A stretch of 64,000 bases of DNA from Mesorhizobium sp. INR15 (GTDB lineage: Bacteria > Pseudomonadota > Alphaproteobacteria > Rhizobiales > Rhizobiaceae): assembly GCF_015500075.1 (NCBI RefSeq), contig NZ_CP045496.1, positions 930,001 through 994,000 of the forward strand, given 5' to 3'. The notes under the pieces are model-generated. The model saw nothing but the letters and a program-made list of their open reading frames with translations. It was not told the DNA's origin and did not search any database. A program made the translations under genes and the position numbers. Positions 42,406-51,080 of this stretch are shown one piece after another; within the stretch, counting starts at the first letter, position 1, and the number at the start of each line of letters is the position of its first letter.

Positions 42406-44836
42406 CGTCCATTTCCACAAGAGCTGCGACCAACTCGGCCCCCCAAGCTTGCGCAGCCAACTTGTCGGCCCGATAGAGCCATGAGTTGGAAACGACATCA
42501 TCGGCATCCAACATAGACGCCAACTGATCAATAAGGCCTATGTGCTGAACAGAGCTTAAATCTGGAAGTGGTATTTTGCGTGTGAAGCGCGCACTCAGGT
42601 TAGATTGCCCCCCAGCAACTTGGTCTGAATAGACTTTCAACAGGCGTGAGAACGCTCGCGTATTAAACAGAGCACAATATCCCTTCATCAGCGATTTGTG
42701 CGCGAAGTTGCCATGGCTGCGATCTGTACCTTTTCTGAACCAAGCATACCCATGAAGCGGCACGAAGTTCGCGCTCTCATCAAAAACAAAGTCACCAATT
42801 GAACCAAAATATTTGGTAATGATTCGAGATTCGCCTCTCTGAACCCATTTGTAGTATCGTGAAAGTGCCCACCAAGGCTTGCCGTCGGATCCGACGCCCG
42901 ATCTTTTTTCGAGATCTTCTCTGTGGGGTAAGAGATAATCGCCGAAATAATTTGGAACATGGGCTTGGAGTTCGGCCTCATCCTTGAATGCCAAGCCAGA
43001 ACTTGTGTAGGGAAAGAACACAAAATACTTCTCATACGCTCTAGCGTTTAGTATCGAATCACGGAATGTACCCGGCCGGAAAAATTTACGCTCTTTGGTA
43101 GGAAGTTCCAGTCGTTGTGCAGCGCTCAAAATAAAAACATCGTTCTTACCGGTTAATAGACCTTGTCGTACGTCGAAAAGGTCCTCAACGACCGGGATGC
43201 CAAGCTCTTCCAGCCTTCGTAGAGCGGTCTCAACAGGCGCGGGAAGAACTTTCCACCCATCAGATTTCGCGAACGTGCGTTGATCTAATGGAGAAATCCG
43301 CCAAGCGTCCCCGCTAAACCCCGCGATTAGGGGGCCGTTAAGCTTGCGCAGCGCGCGTAACGCCTCACCTGTTGCCTTTGCTTTATTGCCGGATCGTAGA
43401 GCAATGCCGTTCTGCTGGAAGTCGCCCGAAACAAGAATAATTGCCGCAACCGACACTAGCGCATGAACAAACAGACCATACTCACCAAACGATCCAAGAA
43501 AAGCCAACCGAGATTGGTCGAGAAGCTCTGTCCTCCATTGTCTGCCTGATTCTAGAGTGAGGATACTTGATGGAAGGAGGCTTGCAACAACGCCGCCCTT
43601 ACTGATCGCACTAAGGGCCTGAGTAACAAACACCATAGAAATATCTGGTCGAAAATTGCTAGTTGATCCTAAAAGCTCAGAAACCTTCGTTTTCTGCAGA
43701 TCCGACATCATTGGCCATGCCAAAAACGGCGGGTTCATAAGAATTAGATCAGCGGGAGGTATCGCCCCGGCCTCCAGTGAATCGGCGGTTTGAACGTCGA
43801 TTTCTATTCCGCCTTCTGGCGCCCAGTCGGAACGCGTCGCATGAAGGGCGAACCTAGCCATTTGAACAGCCGCAGGCGAAAGATCGCGACCTATCAGCCT
43901 TAACCGGCCTTTGTAACCTAGCCGTCGTAGCGCCCTAGCCGTTTCGGTTAGGAAGACTCCCGATCCGCATGCAGGATCGCAGACCGTTAACAGCTTCCGA
44001 CCTGCTACATCGGAAAGTGCCGTAAGGGCTTGCTCAACAATGGTCCGCGCTAGTGAGGGTGGCGTGAAATGGTGCGCGCCTCGTGAAACTTGTTTTGATG
44101 CGCTGCTGGGTTGATAACCGAAGAGGTCTGACTGAGCTGAGCTTTGAAACGCAAAATGGGCCTCTTGGAATATAGCACTCGCAGCATGCCTTACGGCCAA
44201 CGACACCGACAGGTCGAGAGCGGTCAGGGCCTCAATTTGGCTTTTGAAGCCAACCTCTAATCGTTCTCGGCGAGCGTTGTTAATTACCTGCACCAAAGCG
44301 TTAGGGTCACGGGCATTCGCCCATTGCGTTAGAAAGTCTTGGTGCGCTTGTCCTTGGCCTCGTTCGGACGCTACAAAGGTCGCCAAGATATCCAAGTATT
44401 CAGATACTGAAGCTTCGTCAGGAGCTCCGGCAGCTTCAACTTCGCCGCGCACTGACCTAAAGAGATCGACAAGAGTCGTGACCACATCGCGACGGCCCGA
44501 GTATTTGGGTGTCGATAAAAAGTCGTAAAAAGCGTCCAGCTTGTTGGTTACACTCTTAAGGCTAAAGCGATCGTTGCCGTGTGGATTATCCCACCGCGTT
44601 ACAAGCACCTCATCGGGCATCAGCGTCACGTGATTTGGCATCGACGCCGACCACGCCCATGACGCTATCATCTTGGGATCGAGTCGGGCCGGCGATTGCG
44701 AAAGAATGAAGCTCCCATTTCCTCCGTCAAGCAGGGCGGCGTGCAGATTGGGCCGCTCTATCTCGCCGGCTTCAAATAAAGGAGAGCACGCTAGGCCGAA
44801 GCGGCGGCCCCAATCCACTGAAATTGAATCGGTCAT
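42398..44836 (-). CDS. N6-adenine-type DNA methyltransferase with C-terminal target-recognition domain
   Basis: An 812-residue protein. Residues 1-240 are a helical N-terminal region of unknown function (FSLKSVTNKLDAFYDFLSTP). The methyltransferase core has motif I DPACGSG at 287-293 and catalytic motif IV NPPF at 368-371. The C-terminal 270 residues resemble TaqI-type specificity domains (DVRQGLLTGKNDVFIL, YKWVQRGESRIITKYFGSIG). The layout resembles type IIG or BREX PglX-like enzymes, but no nuclease motif is seen in the N-terminus. It overlaps the MerR-like gene by 4 bases and the unknown gene by 8, so the three form one operon. GC content is clearly lower than flanking genes. Confidence 0.88.
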   Translation of the reverse strand: MTDSISVDWGRRFGLACSPLFEAGEIERPNLHAALLDGGNGSFILSQSPARLDPKMIASWAWSASMPNHVTLMPDEVLVTRWDNPHGNDRFSLKSVTNKLDAFYDFLSTPKYSGRRDVVTTLVDLFRSVRGEVEAAGAPDEASVSEYLDILATFVASERGQGQAHQDFLTQWANARDPNALVQVINNARRERLEVGFKSQIEALTALDLSVSLAVRHAASAIFQEAHFAFQSSAQSDLFGYQPSSASKQVSRGAHHFTPPSLARTIVEQALTALSDVAGRKLLTVCDPACGSGVFLTETARALRRLGYKGRLRLIGRDLSPAAVQMARFALHATRSDWAPEGGIEIDVQTADSLEAGAIPPADLILMNPPFLAWPMMSDLQKTKVSELLGSTSNFRPDISMVFVTQALSAISKGGVVASLLPSSILTLESGRQWRTELLDQSRLAFLGSFGEYGLFVHALVSVAAIILVSGDFQQNGIALRSGNKAKATGEALRALRKLNGPLIAGFSGDAWRISPLDQRTFAKSDGWKVLPAPVETALRRLEELGIPVVEDLFDVRQGLLTGKNDVFILSAAQRLELPTKERKFFRPGTFRDSILNARAYEKYFVFFPYTSSGLAFKDEAELQAHVPNYFGDYLLPHREDLEKRSGVGSDGKPWWALSRYYKWVQRGESRIITKYFGSIGDFVFDESANFVPLHGYAWFRKGTDRSHGNFAHKSLMKGYCALFNTRAFSRLLKVYSDQVAGGQSNLSARFTRKIPLPDLSSVQHIGLIDQLASMLDADDVVSNSWLYRADKLAAQAWGAELVAALVEMDDA

Positions 44837-45282
44837 CGTTTTACCAACATTGGAGGAAGCAATGGGAGTTGCTTCTCCCTTGAGCTTGATTGCATCCCCC
44901 GAGAAATCGCATCCAAATGCTCATCGAGCCTAAGAGCTAAACAAGCATCAAGCGATACCGAGGGCTTGGTAGCAACGGTCATCCTACGACCGTCATAAAC
45001 GGCGTATTGCCCGTAAAGGGAGTGGAATGAGACATCGTTCAAATGTTCACGCCACACGGACAGCACTGGTCCCCAATGTGTCACTGTTCCACCAAAGCGT
45101 CGGTGCAGATCAGCCAAAAGACGCAGCGCTACCAATGTTCGCCAACTGAACAGAGCATTGTGTCCTCGCCCTTGAGGCAACACATCAGGGGGTAGCAGAT
45201 TTCTCCGAAGGCACCATTCCTTCAACTGGTTTTCTGTCACCCCGGTGATCACAGAAGCTTGCGTAGCTTGAACATACGACAT
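44833..45282 (-). CDS. MerR-like helix-turn-helix protein of the methyltransferase cassette
   Basis: A 149-residue protein from the ATG at 45282 (MSYVQATQASVITGVTENQL). Residues 5-65 look like a MerR-type winged helix (ITGVTENQLKEWCLRRNLLP, then GRGHNALFSWRTLVALRLLA). The rest has no recognisable sensor domain. As the first gene of the operon it probably regulates the methyltransferase. Frames extending to 45402 add a leader that does not look coding. Codon use shares the lower GC of the cassette. Confidence 0.75.
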   Translation of the reverse strand: MSYVQATQASVITGVTENQLKEWCLRRNLLPPDVLPQGRGHNALFSWRTLVALRLLADLHRRFGGTVTHWGPVLSVWREHLNDVSFHSLYGQYAVYDGRRMTVATKPSVSLDACLALRLDEHLDAISRGMQSSSREKQLPLLPPMLVKR

Positions 45283-45493
45283 GATGAATGGTAGCATACC
45301 CCTTCTAAAGGGCCAAGGCACTCTTCTGCTGGTGCCGGCAAACGTACAAGAGTGTTGCCCTTTTGCACTGGGATAGTTCCCCCATTTAGCTCTTTGGGCC
45401 ATGATCCATCTGCACAGCCTATTGTCACAACATAACTTCTGGAGAACCTGGGGGGCAGATGGTCACTGCCGAGTTTTTAGGGGGAAATTTCAA

Positions 45494-46009
45494 ATGCGCA
45501 CCAATCTTCTGGACTCCACCGCCGCAATCGGCCTCGCCATCGGCGGCATCTTCGGCCTTGCCGGCACCTTCGTCGCCAGCGCTCCGCTGCGCGAATCCCT
45601 ATGGGCGATCGACGGCGTCGCGCTCGTGGTGGCGACGGCTTTGCTCACCATGAAATACCAGCGGCTGGGCAATGATTGCGTCGCGGCCGGGTTTTTGACC
45701 TTCCTTGCCGGCGAAAGCCTGCTGCTGGCCGGCAATGCGGCGGGGCTTGAGGCCAGCGTGCCCTCCTATGTCGGCGGCATCTCGCTTTGGGCGGCGGCGC
45801 TGATCATGGTCAGCATGCCCTCCACTTTTGCGCTGTGGATGCGGCTCACCGCTTTCGTGGCCGCCGCGCTGTTCATCGTGTCGGTGGGTATGGTGCTGTG
45901 GGGGGCGCCCTTGCTGCCGACCTCGTCGCCCCTGCCCGCCGCTGGCTATCCGTTCCTGGTGCTGACTTTCGTGGGCTGGATCTGGACGTTGGTGAAGCCG
46001 GCGCGGTGA
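45494..46009 (+). CDS. Hypothetical multi-pass membrane protein
   Basis: A 171-residue protein from the ATG at 45494. Five or six hydrophobic helices: TAAIGLAIGGIFGLAGTFVA, AIDGVALVVATALLTM, CVAAGFLTFLAGESLLLAGN, GGISLWAAALIMVSMPSTFA, LTAFVAAALFIVSVGMVLWG and FLVLTFVGWIWTLV. Base composition returns to the high-GC norm, marking the end of the foreign cassette. No family recognised. AGGGGGAAA serves as ribosome site. Confidence 0.65.
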   Translation: MRTNLLDSTAAIGLAIGGIFGLAGTFVASAPLRESLWAIDGVALVVATALLTMKYQRLGNDCVAAGFLTFLAGESLLLAGNAAGLEASVPSYVGGISLWAAALIMVSMPSTFALWMRLTAFVAAALFIVSVGMVLWGAPLLPTSSPLPAAGYPFLVLTFVGWIWTLVKPAR

Positions 46010-46018
46010 CGCGTGCTT

Positions 46019-46164
46019 CCCTTCTCCCCCTGTGGGAGAAGGTGGATCGGCGCGAAGCGCCGAGACGGTTGAGGGGTGTTCCAGCTGAGTGAGGCGCTGG
46101 TGTTTTCTGGAGCACCCCTCATCCGTCGCCTTTGGCGACACCTTCTCCCACAAGGGGAGAAGGG
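46019..46164. repeat. RIME-like mosaic palindromic element, copy 2
   Basis: Same sequence type as copy 1: CCCTTCTCCCCCTGTGGGAG then AAGGTGGATCGGCGCGAAGC on the left and CACCTTCTCCCACAAGGGGA on the right, with GAGGGGTGTTCCAGC and GGAGCACCCCTCATCC as inner arms. It occupies the gap between two tandem genes, only 9 bases after the stop at 46009. Confidence 0.8.
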
Positions 46165-46220
46165 AAGAGAGCGCTGCACCCTCTCGACTTGGCTCCTCCT
46201 TTCCGCTTCACTCCCGCCCC

Positions 46221-46736
46221 ATGTCCACCCCCGTCGAAATCCGCAACAGCGCGTCCAGCAACACCTTCGCGATCATCGCGCCCTTCATCGGCGCGGCGGT
46301 GGCCGGGGTGCTGCTGCTGCGGGGCTTGTCGTCGGGCGGGTCGCGCGGGCCGGTGTTCTTGCTGGGATTGTTCGCGGTCGGCTGCGTTGGCTGGGGGCTG
46401 TTCAAGGCGAGCAGCGGGTTCGATGGTGGCGTTCAGGTGACGCTGGATGCCAAGGGGTTCCGCGACAAGCGCGGCGGCGATGTGCTCGTGCCCTGGGACA
46501 CGGTGCGCAGCGCCGGGATCGTTCATGGCAACCATGGCGGGCCGACGCTGGTGAATTTCGAGCTGACCGGGGAACTGCCCGAGGCGATCAAATATTCCAA
46601 CGCCAATGCGCTGAACCTGATGCTGCCGGGCGGCGGGCATAGCGTGCATATGGAGATGTCGTCCCTGGATATTTCCGAAGGGGACATGATGGCGGCGATA
46701 CGGAGGTTGGCGCCTGACGTGAAGGTGGGGCGGTAG
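46221..46736 (+). CDS. Hypothetical membrane protein with PH-like domain
   Basis: A 171-residue protein from the ATG at 46221 (MSTPVEIRNSASSNTFAIIA). Two membrane helices occur at about residues 17-33 and 43-62 (AIIAPFIGAAVAGVLLLRGL; GPVFLLGLFAVGCVGWGLF). The remaining 100 residues (VQVTLDAKGFRDKRGGDVLV then PWDTVRSAGIV) have the strand order of bacterial PH-like/STM3941-type domains. Function unknown. It follows a RIME element and is followed by another. Confidence 0.6.
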   Translation: MSTPVEIRNSASSNTFAIIAPFIGAAVAGVLLLRGLSSGGSRGPVFLLGLFAVGCVGWGLFKASSGFDGGVQVTLDAKGFRDKRGGDVLVPWDTVRSAGIVHGNHGGPTLVNFELTGELPEAIKYSNANALNLMLPGGGHSVHMEMSSLDISEGDMMAAIRRLAPDVKVGR

Positions 46737-46796
46737 GGGGCACTTTGCAGGCCGTTGATGCATTTCCCACGCCTCAAATTCCAAGCGTTGGCGCTG

Positions 46797-46964
46797 CCCC
46801 TCACCTGCCTGCCGGCATCCTCTCCCCGTATAGGGACGGGGAGAGGGGTGCTGTCTTCGCCGCCTTCACCAATTGCCAGCGTTGCAGGGATGACGCCGCG
46901 TTACGGCCAGCGACTTTCTCCCCGTCCCTATACGGGGAGAAATGCCCGGCAGGGCAATGAGGGG
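46797..46964. repeat. RIME-like mosaic palindromic element, copy 3 (CGTATAGGGACGGGG variant)
   Basis: Outer arms CCCCTCACCTGCCTGCCGGC and its imperfect complement CCCGGCAGGGCAATGAGGGG; inner hairpins CTCCCCGTATAGGGACGGGG and CTCCCCGTCCCTATACGGGG. The same variant is at 53813. The rest of the 393-base gene-free gap to 47129 holds a CCCCCA-cttcca-TGGGGG hairpin (47089-47106), a possible terminator for the minus-strand gene ending at 47130, and nothing coding. Confidence 0.8.
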
Positions 46965-47129
46965 CGGCGCGGCGCCTGTTGGAGGAGTCTCCACCGCCGT
47001 TTGGTTTCGCGGAGGCGTCCCCCGATCCGTCCCGGCTTCGTCGAGCCACCGTGCCGGGGCGAGCCGCATGTCTCGCCCGTCCTTCGGACCCCCACTTCCA
47101 TGGGGGCGAGGAACCCAGGATGCGAAGGC

Positions 47130-48770
47130 TCAGCTTTCAATCCAAACCTTCTCAAAATGCTGCTCCAGCGCCTGGTGCTGTTCGCAACCGTGTACGCCTT
47201 TGCGGTAGGTGCGGTAGACCGAGCGCCAGTAGGGTTGGATGATGATGCCGCTGTCGCGCAGGGTCTGTTCGATCTTGGCCATGATCTCCTTGCGCGCCTT
47301 GGCGTCTGGCGTGGCCAGCGCCTTGTCGAGCAAGGTGTCGAACTCCGGATTGGCGTAGGCGCTCTCGTTCCAGGCGGCGCCGGATTTATAGGCCAGCGCC
47401 AGCACCTGGACGCCGAGCGGCCGGCCGAGCCACTCGGTGCAGGAGAAGGGGTATTTGCTCCAGTCGTTCCAGAAGGTCGCCGCCGGCAGCACGGTGCGCT
47501 TGATCTTGAGGCCGGCCTCGCGCATCTGCGCTGATATCGCGTCGCCGGTGTTCTTCTGCCATTCGACATCGACGGAGATCAGCTCGAATTCATGGTCTGA
47601 TTTGCCGGCCTCCGCGAGCAGTTTCTTGGCCGCGTCCACGTCGCGTTTGGCCGGGCCGATATCGGCATATTCGGGATGCATGGGGCCGACATGGTGGTTG
47701 TCGGCAGGTTTTCCGCGCCCGTCGAGGCCGAGCTTCAGCACCGCCGAATTGTCGACGGCGAGCTGCACCGCGCGGCGCACCTTGACGTCGCCATAGGGCG
47801 CGTTGGCGACATTGAAGCGGGCGACGATGGTGGAGCCGGTGGCGATCTCGGAATTTTGCAGCCCCATCTTGTCGGTCTGCGACACCGCGTCGGAGGCGGT
47901 TTCGTGGTCAGTGTCGATCTCGCCGGATTCGAAGGCCGACAGCATGGCGTTGGGGTCGGAGCCGTAGTCGACCCAGGAAATGCCGTCGAGATGGAAGTCG
48001 CCCTTCCACCACGGCTTGTCCTTGCGCTTCACCTGCGCGCCCGTCTCGGCATCCCACTTGACCAGTTCGCAGGGGCCGGTGGTGATGGCCAGCGCCTTCA
48101 TGGGGTCGCCGTCGCCCTCGTAGGAGCGGTGCATGATCAGCGCGGGATAATCGGCCATGCCGGCGATCAGCGAAATGTCGGGTTTCGGCAAGTTCAGCTT
48201 GATGGTGAAGTCGTCGACCTTCTGGATGCCGCCGTCGACGACCTTCTTGGTGTCGGCATTGACCAGCGCGCCCATGCGCGCGGCGACCGAGTTGCCGGCC
48301 ACCGATGCGTCGCACCAGCGGGTGAGGTTGTGGATGACATCATCGGCGTTGAAGACATCGCCGTTCGACCAGGAAATGCCCTTGCGTACATGCAGCGTCA
48401 GGGTTTTCGCGTCGTCGCTCGGCTCCCAGCTTTCGAGCAGCCAGGGCTCGAAGGAGAAGTCGGTGTTCCAGCGCACCAGATATTCGTTGCAGTGGCGCGC
48501 GATGTTGGACATTTCGACGCCGTCGAAGGTGCGCGGGTCCTTGAAGCCCTTGACGTTCATGGCAACGCGCAAGGTGCCGCCGCGCTTCGGTTCCTCGGCG
48601 CGGGCAGGGCTGGACGTGAGCCCGCCCAGCGCCAGCGCGCCGGCGGCACTTACGCCGAAGCCGGCCATCATGGCGAGATATTCGCGGCGGTTGAGGCCGC
48701 CCTTCCTGAAATCGTCGGCAATCGGCTTGGCTTGCGGATGCAATTTTCTGTCGGTCAGCATGAATTTCAT
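47130..48770 (-). CDS. ABC transporter substrate-binding protein, family 5 (peptide type), orphan
   Basis: A 546-residue periplasmic protein from the ATG at 48770. It has a Tat-like signal (LNRREYLAMMAGFGVSAAGA, cleavage near PARA). Family 5 hallmarks: EEPKRGGTLRVAMN, LLESWEPSDDAKTLTLHVRK, GISWSNGDVFNADDVIHNL, YGDVKVRRAVQLAVDNSAVL and the late DTLLDKALATPDAKARKEIM. Such proteins bind oligopeptides, opines or other solutes for Dpp/Opp-type importers. No permease or ATPase gene is adjacent in this window, so it is an orphan or its partners are elsewhere. It lies near hydrolase genes that could act on the imported solute. Confidence 0.9.
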   Translation of the reverse strand: MKFMLTDRKLHPQAKPIADDFRKGGLNRREYLAMMAGFGVSAAGALALGGLTSSPARAEEPKRGGTLRVAMNVKGFKDPRTFDGVEMSNIARHCNEYLVRWNTDFSFEPWLLESWEPSDDAKTLTLHVRKGISWSNGDVFNADDVIHNLTRWCDASVAGNSVAARMGALVNADTKKVVDGGIQKVDDFTIKLNLPKPDISLIAGMADYPALIMHRSYEGDGDPMKALAITTGPCELVKWDAETGAQVKRKDKPWWKGDFHLDGISWVDYGSDPNAMLSAFESGEIDTDHETASDAVSQTDKMGLQNSEIATGSTIVARFNVANAPYGDVKVRRAVQLAVDNSAVLKLGLDGRGKPADNHHVGPMHPEYADIGPAKRDVDAAKKLLAEAGKSDHEFELISVDVEWQKNTGDAISAQMREAGLKIKRTVLPAATFWNDWSKYPFSCTEWLGRPLGVQVLALAYKSGAAWNESAYANPEFDTLLDKALATPDAKARKEIMAKIEQTLRDSGIIIQPYWRSVYRTYRKGVHGCEQHQALEQHFEKVWIES

Positions 48771-48940
48771 CGTCGTTCCCTCTTTGTTGGGCGCCCCGGC
48801 GGATCGGTTTGAACGAGGGGCGGATGCGACCGCCGGAGCGCCATTGCCTGAGGGGTGATGATAGGGTGGGGTGACGCGGGGGAGTGTTCGGGAATCCGCA
48901 GTTCTTGTGCGCTGCTCCGCAGGCAACGGCGCGGAGCTAG

Positions 48941-49091
48941 TCTCCCCCCTTGAGGGGGAGATGCCCGGCAGGGCAGAGGGGGTCGCCCGGCGTAGAGCGC
49001 CGGCGTCATCTTTTTGAAGGTAGGACGTCGCGTCCCGTCGGGCCGACCCCCTCTGTCGCCTTCGGCGACATCTCCCCCTCAAGGGGGGAGA
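48941..49091. repeat. RIME-like mosaic palindromic element, copy 4
   Basis: TCTCCCCCCTTGAGGGGGAG and ATGCCCGGCAGGGCAGAGGG on the left; CCCCCTCTGTCGCCTTCGGC and ACATCTCCCCCTCAAGGGGG on the right. It fills most of the 344-base gap upstream of the binding-protein gene; the remaining 48771-48940 portion must hold that gene's promoter but shows no clear motif. Confidence 0.8.
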
Positions 49092-49114
49092 TTAGAGCCG
49101 CGCTGTCAGCGCCC

Positions 49115-50086
49115 TCAATACGGCCACTCACCCCGGCCCAGCGCCGCGACCGCCGAGACAATCCCCGCGAACGCCTCCGCCGCCCTTGGCACCGTGGTGC
49201 GGGCGCGCAGGAAGCTGTGCACGAGGCGTGGTTCCTCGCGCCAGAACGCCTGGCCGCCGGCGCCAACAATACGGTCGCGGTAGGCCGCGCCGTCCGACGA
49301 CAGCGGGTCGCATTCAGCCGTGATGATCACCGTTGGCGGCAAGGCGGAGAAATCGCCGGCGCGCAGCGGGGCGAATGTCGGGTCGTCTGGTGATTGCTGC
49401 TTGGCCGAGCGGACATCGCGATAGAAAGCGATGTCGTGCACCGACAGCAGCGGCGCGTCTGCGTGCTCGATATAAGAACCGGCGCGCTCATTCCCGCCAA
49501 GTTCAGGCCCGCCAAGTTCAGGATAGATCAGCAACTGGCCGATCGCGGTGCGCGGATGCCGGCGTGTTGCCCGCGCTACCGCCGCCGCCAGGTTGCCGCC
49601 GGCGCTTTCGCCGCACAGCACGAGCGGCAGGTCCGACATCGCCGCCGCCCATTCGAAGGCCGTCACCGCATCGTCGAAGGCGGCGGGGTGCGGATGCTCC
49701 GGCGCCAGCCGATAATCGACCGACAGAACATCGAAACCGGTGCCGTCGCAGAGTTCGGCGCAGATGTCGTCATGGCTGTCGAGGTTGCCGAGGATGAAGC
49801 CGCCGCCGTGGAAGTAGAGCACCATGGCGCGCGCGGCCTTGCCCGCCGGCTGGTAGTGCCGCACCGGAATGCCATGGCTTTGCGCGGCGATCAGGCCGTC
49901 GCTGGCCCTGACGCCTGGCGGGCGGCCAGGATGAAAGGCGCGGCACATCTTGTCATAGACCGCGCGCTGTCTGTCGATCGGCAGGCCGGTGATCTCGGGC
50001 GGATACCAGGCGTTGACCGCGTCGATATAGGCCCACAGGGCGGGGTCGAGCAGCGTTTCGTATTTGCCCCGGCTCATCGCTGCCAT
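49115..50086 (-). CDS. Alpha/beta hydrolase (hormone-sensitive lipase type)
   Basis: A 323-residue esterase-like enzyme. Oxyanion-hole motif YFHGGGFILGNLDSHDDICA, nucleophile elbow CGESAGG, acid in ITAECDPLSSDG and histidine in PRLVHSFLRAR make a complete Ser-Asp-His triad. This is the HSL/acetyl-hydrolase family with broad ester substrates. An ATG at 50077 is an alternative start. It begins 6 bases after the stop of the cysteine hydrolase gene on the same strand, so the two are co-transcribed and may act on one compound. Confidence 0.9.
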   Translation of the reverse strand: MAAMSRGKYETLLDPALWAYIDAVNAWYPPEITGLPIDRQRAVYDKMCRAFHPGRPPGVRASDGLIAAQSHGIPVRHYQPAGKAARAMVLYFHGGGFILGNLDSHDDICAELCDGTGFDVLSVDYRLAPEHPHPAAFDDAVTAFEWAAAMSDLPLVLCGESAGGNLAAAVARATRRHPRTAIGQLLIYPELGGPELGGNERAGSYIEHADAPLLSVHDIAFYRDVRSAKQQSPDDPTFAPLRAGDFSALPPTVIITAECDPLSSDGAAYRDRIVGAGGQAFWREEPRLVHSFLRARTTVPRAAEAFAGIVSAVAALGRGEWPY

Positions 50087-50092
50087 CCGGGA

Positions 50093-50773
50093 TCAGAGGT
50101 CGGCGTAGAGGCTGGCCGCGTTGTCGAAGGTGAAGCGCAGCGGCACCGAGCCTTCGACCTGCCAGACGCTGACCGTCTCCCCGGCCAGCAACCGGCAGGC
50201 GCCGCCGGTGTCGGTGACCGCGCCGCCATAGAGCCGGTTGGCGAGGTTGAGAATGCCGGTCTGGTGCATGGCGGCGCTGCCGCTGCCGCAGGCATCCTTG
50301 ACCAGCAGCACGCGAAAGCCCTTGGCCACGGCGTCCTTCACCGAGGCATCGATGCAGGCCTCTGTCCACACGCCCGACATGACCAGCCATTCGATGCCGG
50401 CGGATTTCAGGTCGCGGGCGGCCGCACCGGTGCGGAAGGCGCTGGCCTCGGCCTTGACCAGCAGCGCCTCGCCCTTGGACGGCGCCACCTCGTGACAGAT
50501 CTCCGTCAGCGGATCGCTCTTGTCGGAGAAGGCCGACTTGCCGTCGTCACCGACCGGATGAAACGGCCGGTCCTGCTTGTCGAGATCGACGATATAAGCC
50601 CAGTGGTAAAGCGGCACATGGTTCCCGCGCGCCGCCGCCTGCAGGCGCTGCACGTTGGCGAGGATTTTTTCGAAACCCTCGACGAGGTAGCGCCTGTCCT
50701 GCCGGTGCTCCTCCTGCAGGTCGATGAAGACGGCAGCCACGGTGCCACGCTTGATGGAAATGGGGGTTTTCAT
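50093..50773 (-). CDS. Isochorismatase-family cysteine hydrolase
   Basis: A 226-residue enzyme with the full triad pattern: Asp in VAAVFIDLQEEH, Lys in VKAEASAFRTG, and nucleophilic Cys in SGVWTEACIDASVKDA. Members cleave amides, ureides or enol ethers (nicotinamidase, N-carbamoylsarcosine amidase, isochorismatase). Coupled with the alpha/beta hydrolase downstream and close to an M24-type protein and a GlxA regulator, it may serve in catabolism of an amide or betaine-like solute (inference). A hairpin and a long repeat separate it from the M24 gene. Confidence 0.88.
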   Translation of the reverse strand: MKTPISIKRGTVAAVFIDLQEEHRQDRRYLVEGFEKILANVQRLQAAARGNHVPLYHWAYIVDLDKQDRPFHPVGDDGKSAFSDKSDPLTEICHEVAPSKGEALLVKAEASAFRTGAAARDLKSAGIEWLVMSGVWTEACIDASVKDAVAKGFRVLLVKDACGSGSAAMHQTGILNLANRLYGGAVTDTGGACRLLAGETVSVWQVEGSVPLRFTFDNAASLYADL

Positions 50774-50851
50774 GCGGAAGGTTTTCCGGCCAACGCCGTT
50801 TCTCTCCGGGTGCTAGCGCAAGCCGTGGTGATTGGCCGAGGCGTCTCCAAC

Positions 50852-51036
50852 GTCGTCATCCCAGGGCGAAGCAGCCGCGCAGCGGCGTCGCGGAGACCCT
50901 GGGATCCATGCCGTGACCTCGATCGGCTAGTGCCGCGGAGCAGAACTTGTACCGTTGCGGCGCACTGATGTCGCGGCATGGATCCTAGGGTCTGCGCCGC
51001 GTCGCTGCGCTCCTTGCTCCGCCCTAGGATGACGAA
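50852..51036. repeat. Long inverted-end element, copy 1 (about 185 bp)
   Basis: Ends are CGTCATCCCAGGGCG and GCCCTAGGATGACG. Inside, GAGACCCTGGGATCCATGCC and GGCATGGATCCTAGGGTCTG form a second inverted pair. The centre (about 50951-50970) is unique to this copy. Outer and inner arms match the element at 52492-52713, only 1.4 kb away on the other side of the M24 gene. It makes up most of the 307-base gap 50774-51080. Confidence 0.8.
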
Positions 51037-51037
51037 G

Positions 51038-51059
51038 CGATGGGCGGTTGCGCCCATCG
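51038..51059 (-). terminator. Hairpin after the M24 gene
   Basis: CGATGGGCG and CGCCCATCG pair as a 9-base stem with a GTTG loop, 21 bases past the minus-strand stop at 51081. No U-run follows, so terminator function is likely but not certain. Confidence 0.45.
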
Positions 51060-51080
51060 TCAACGAGCACGGACCCACCA

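Noticed and set aside
41703..45495. TTTCAAAT at 41703-41710 and 45488-45495 as possible direct repeats bounding the methyltransferase cassette
   Set aside because: Only 8 bases, one copy lies inside the coding end of the unknown gene, and a chance match of this length is not rare; not enough to call an insertion duplication.
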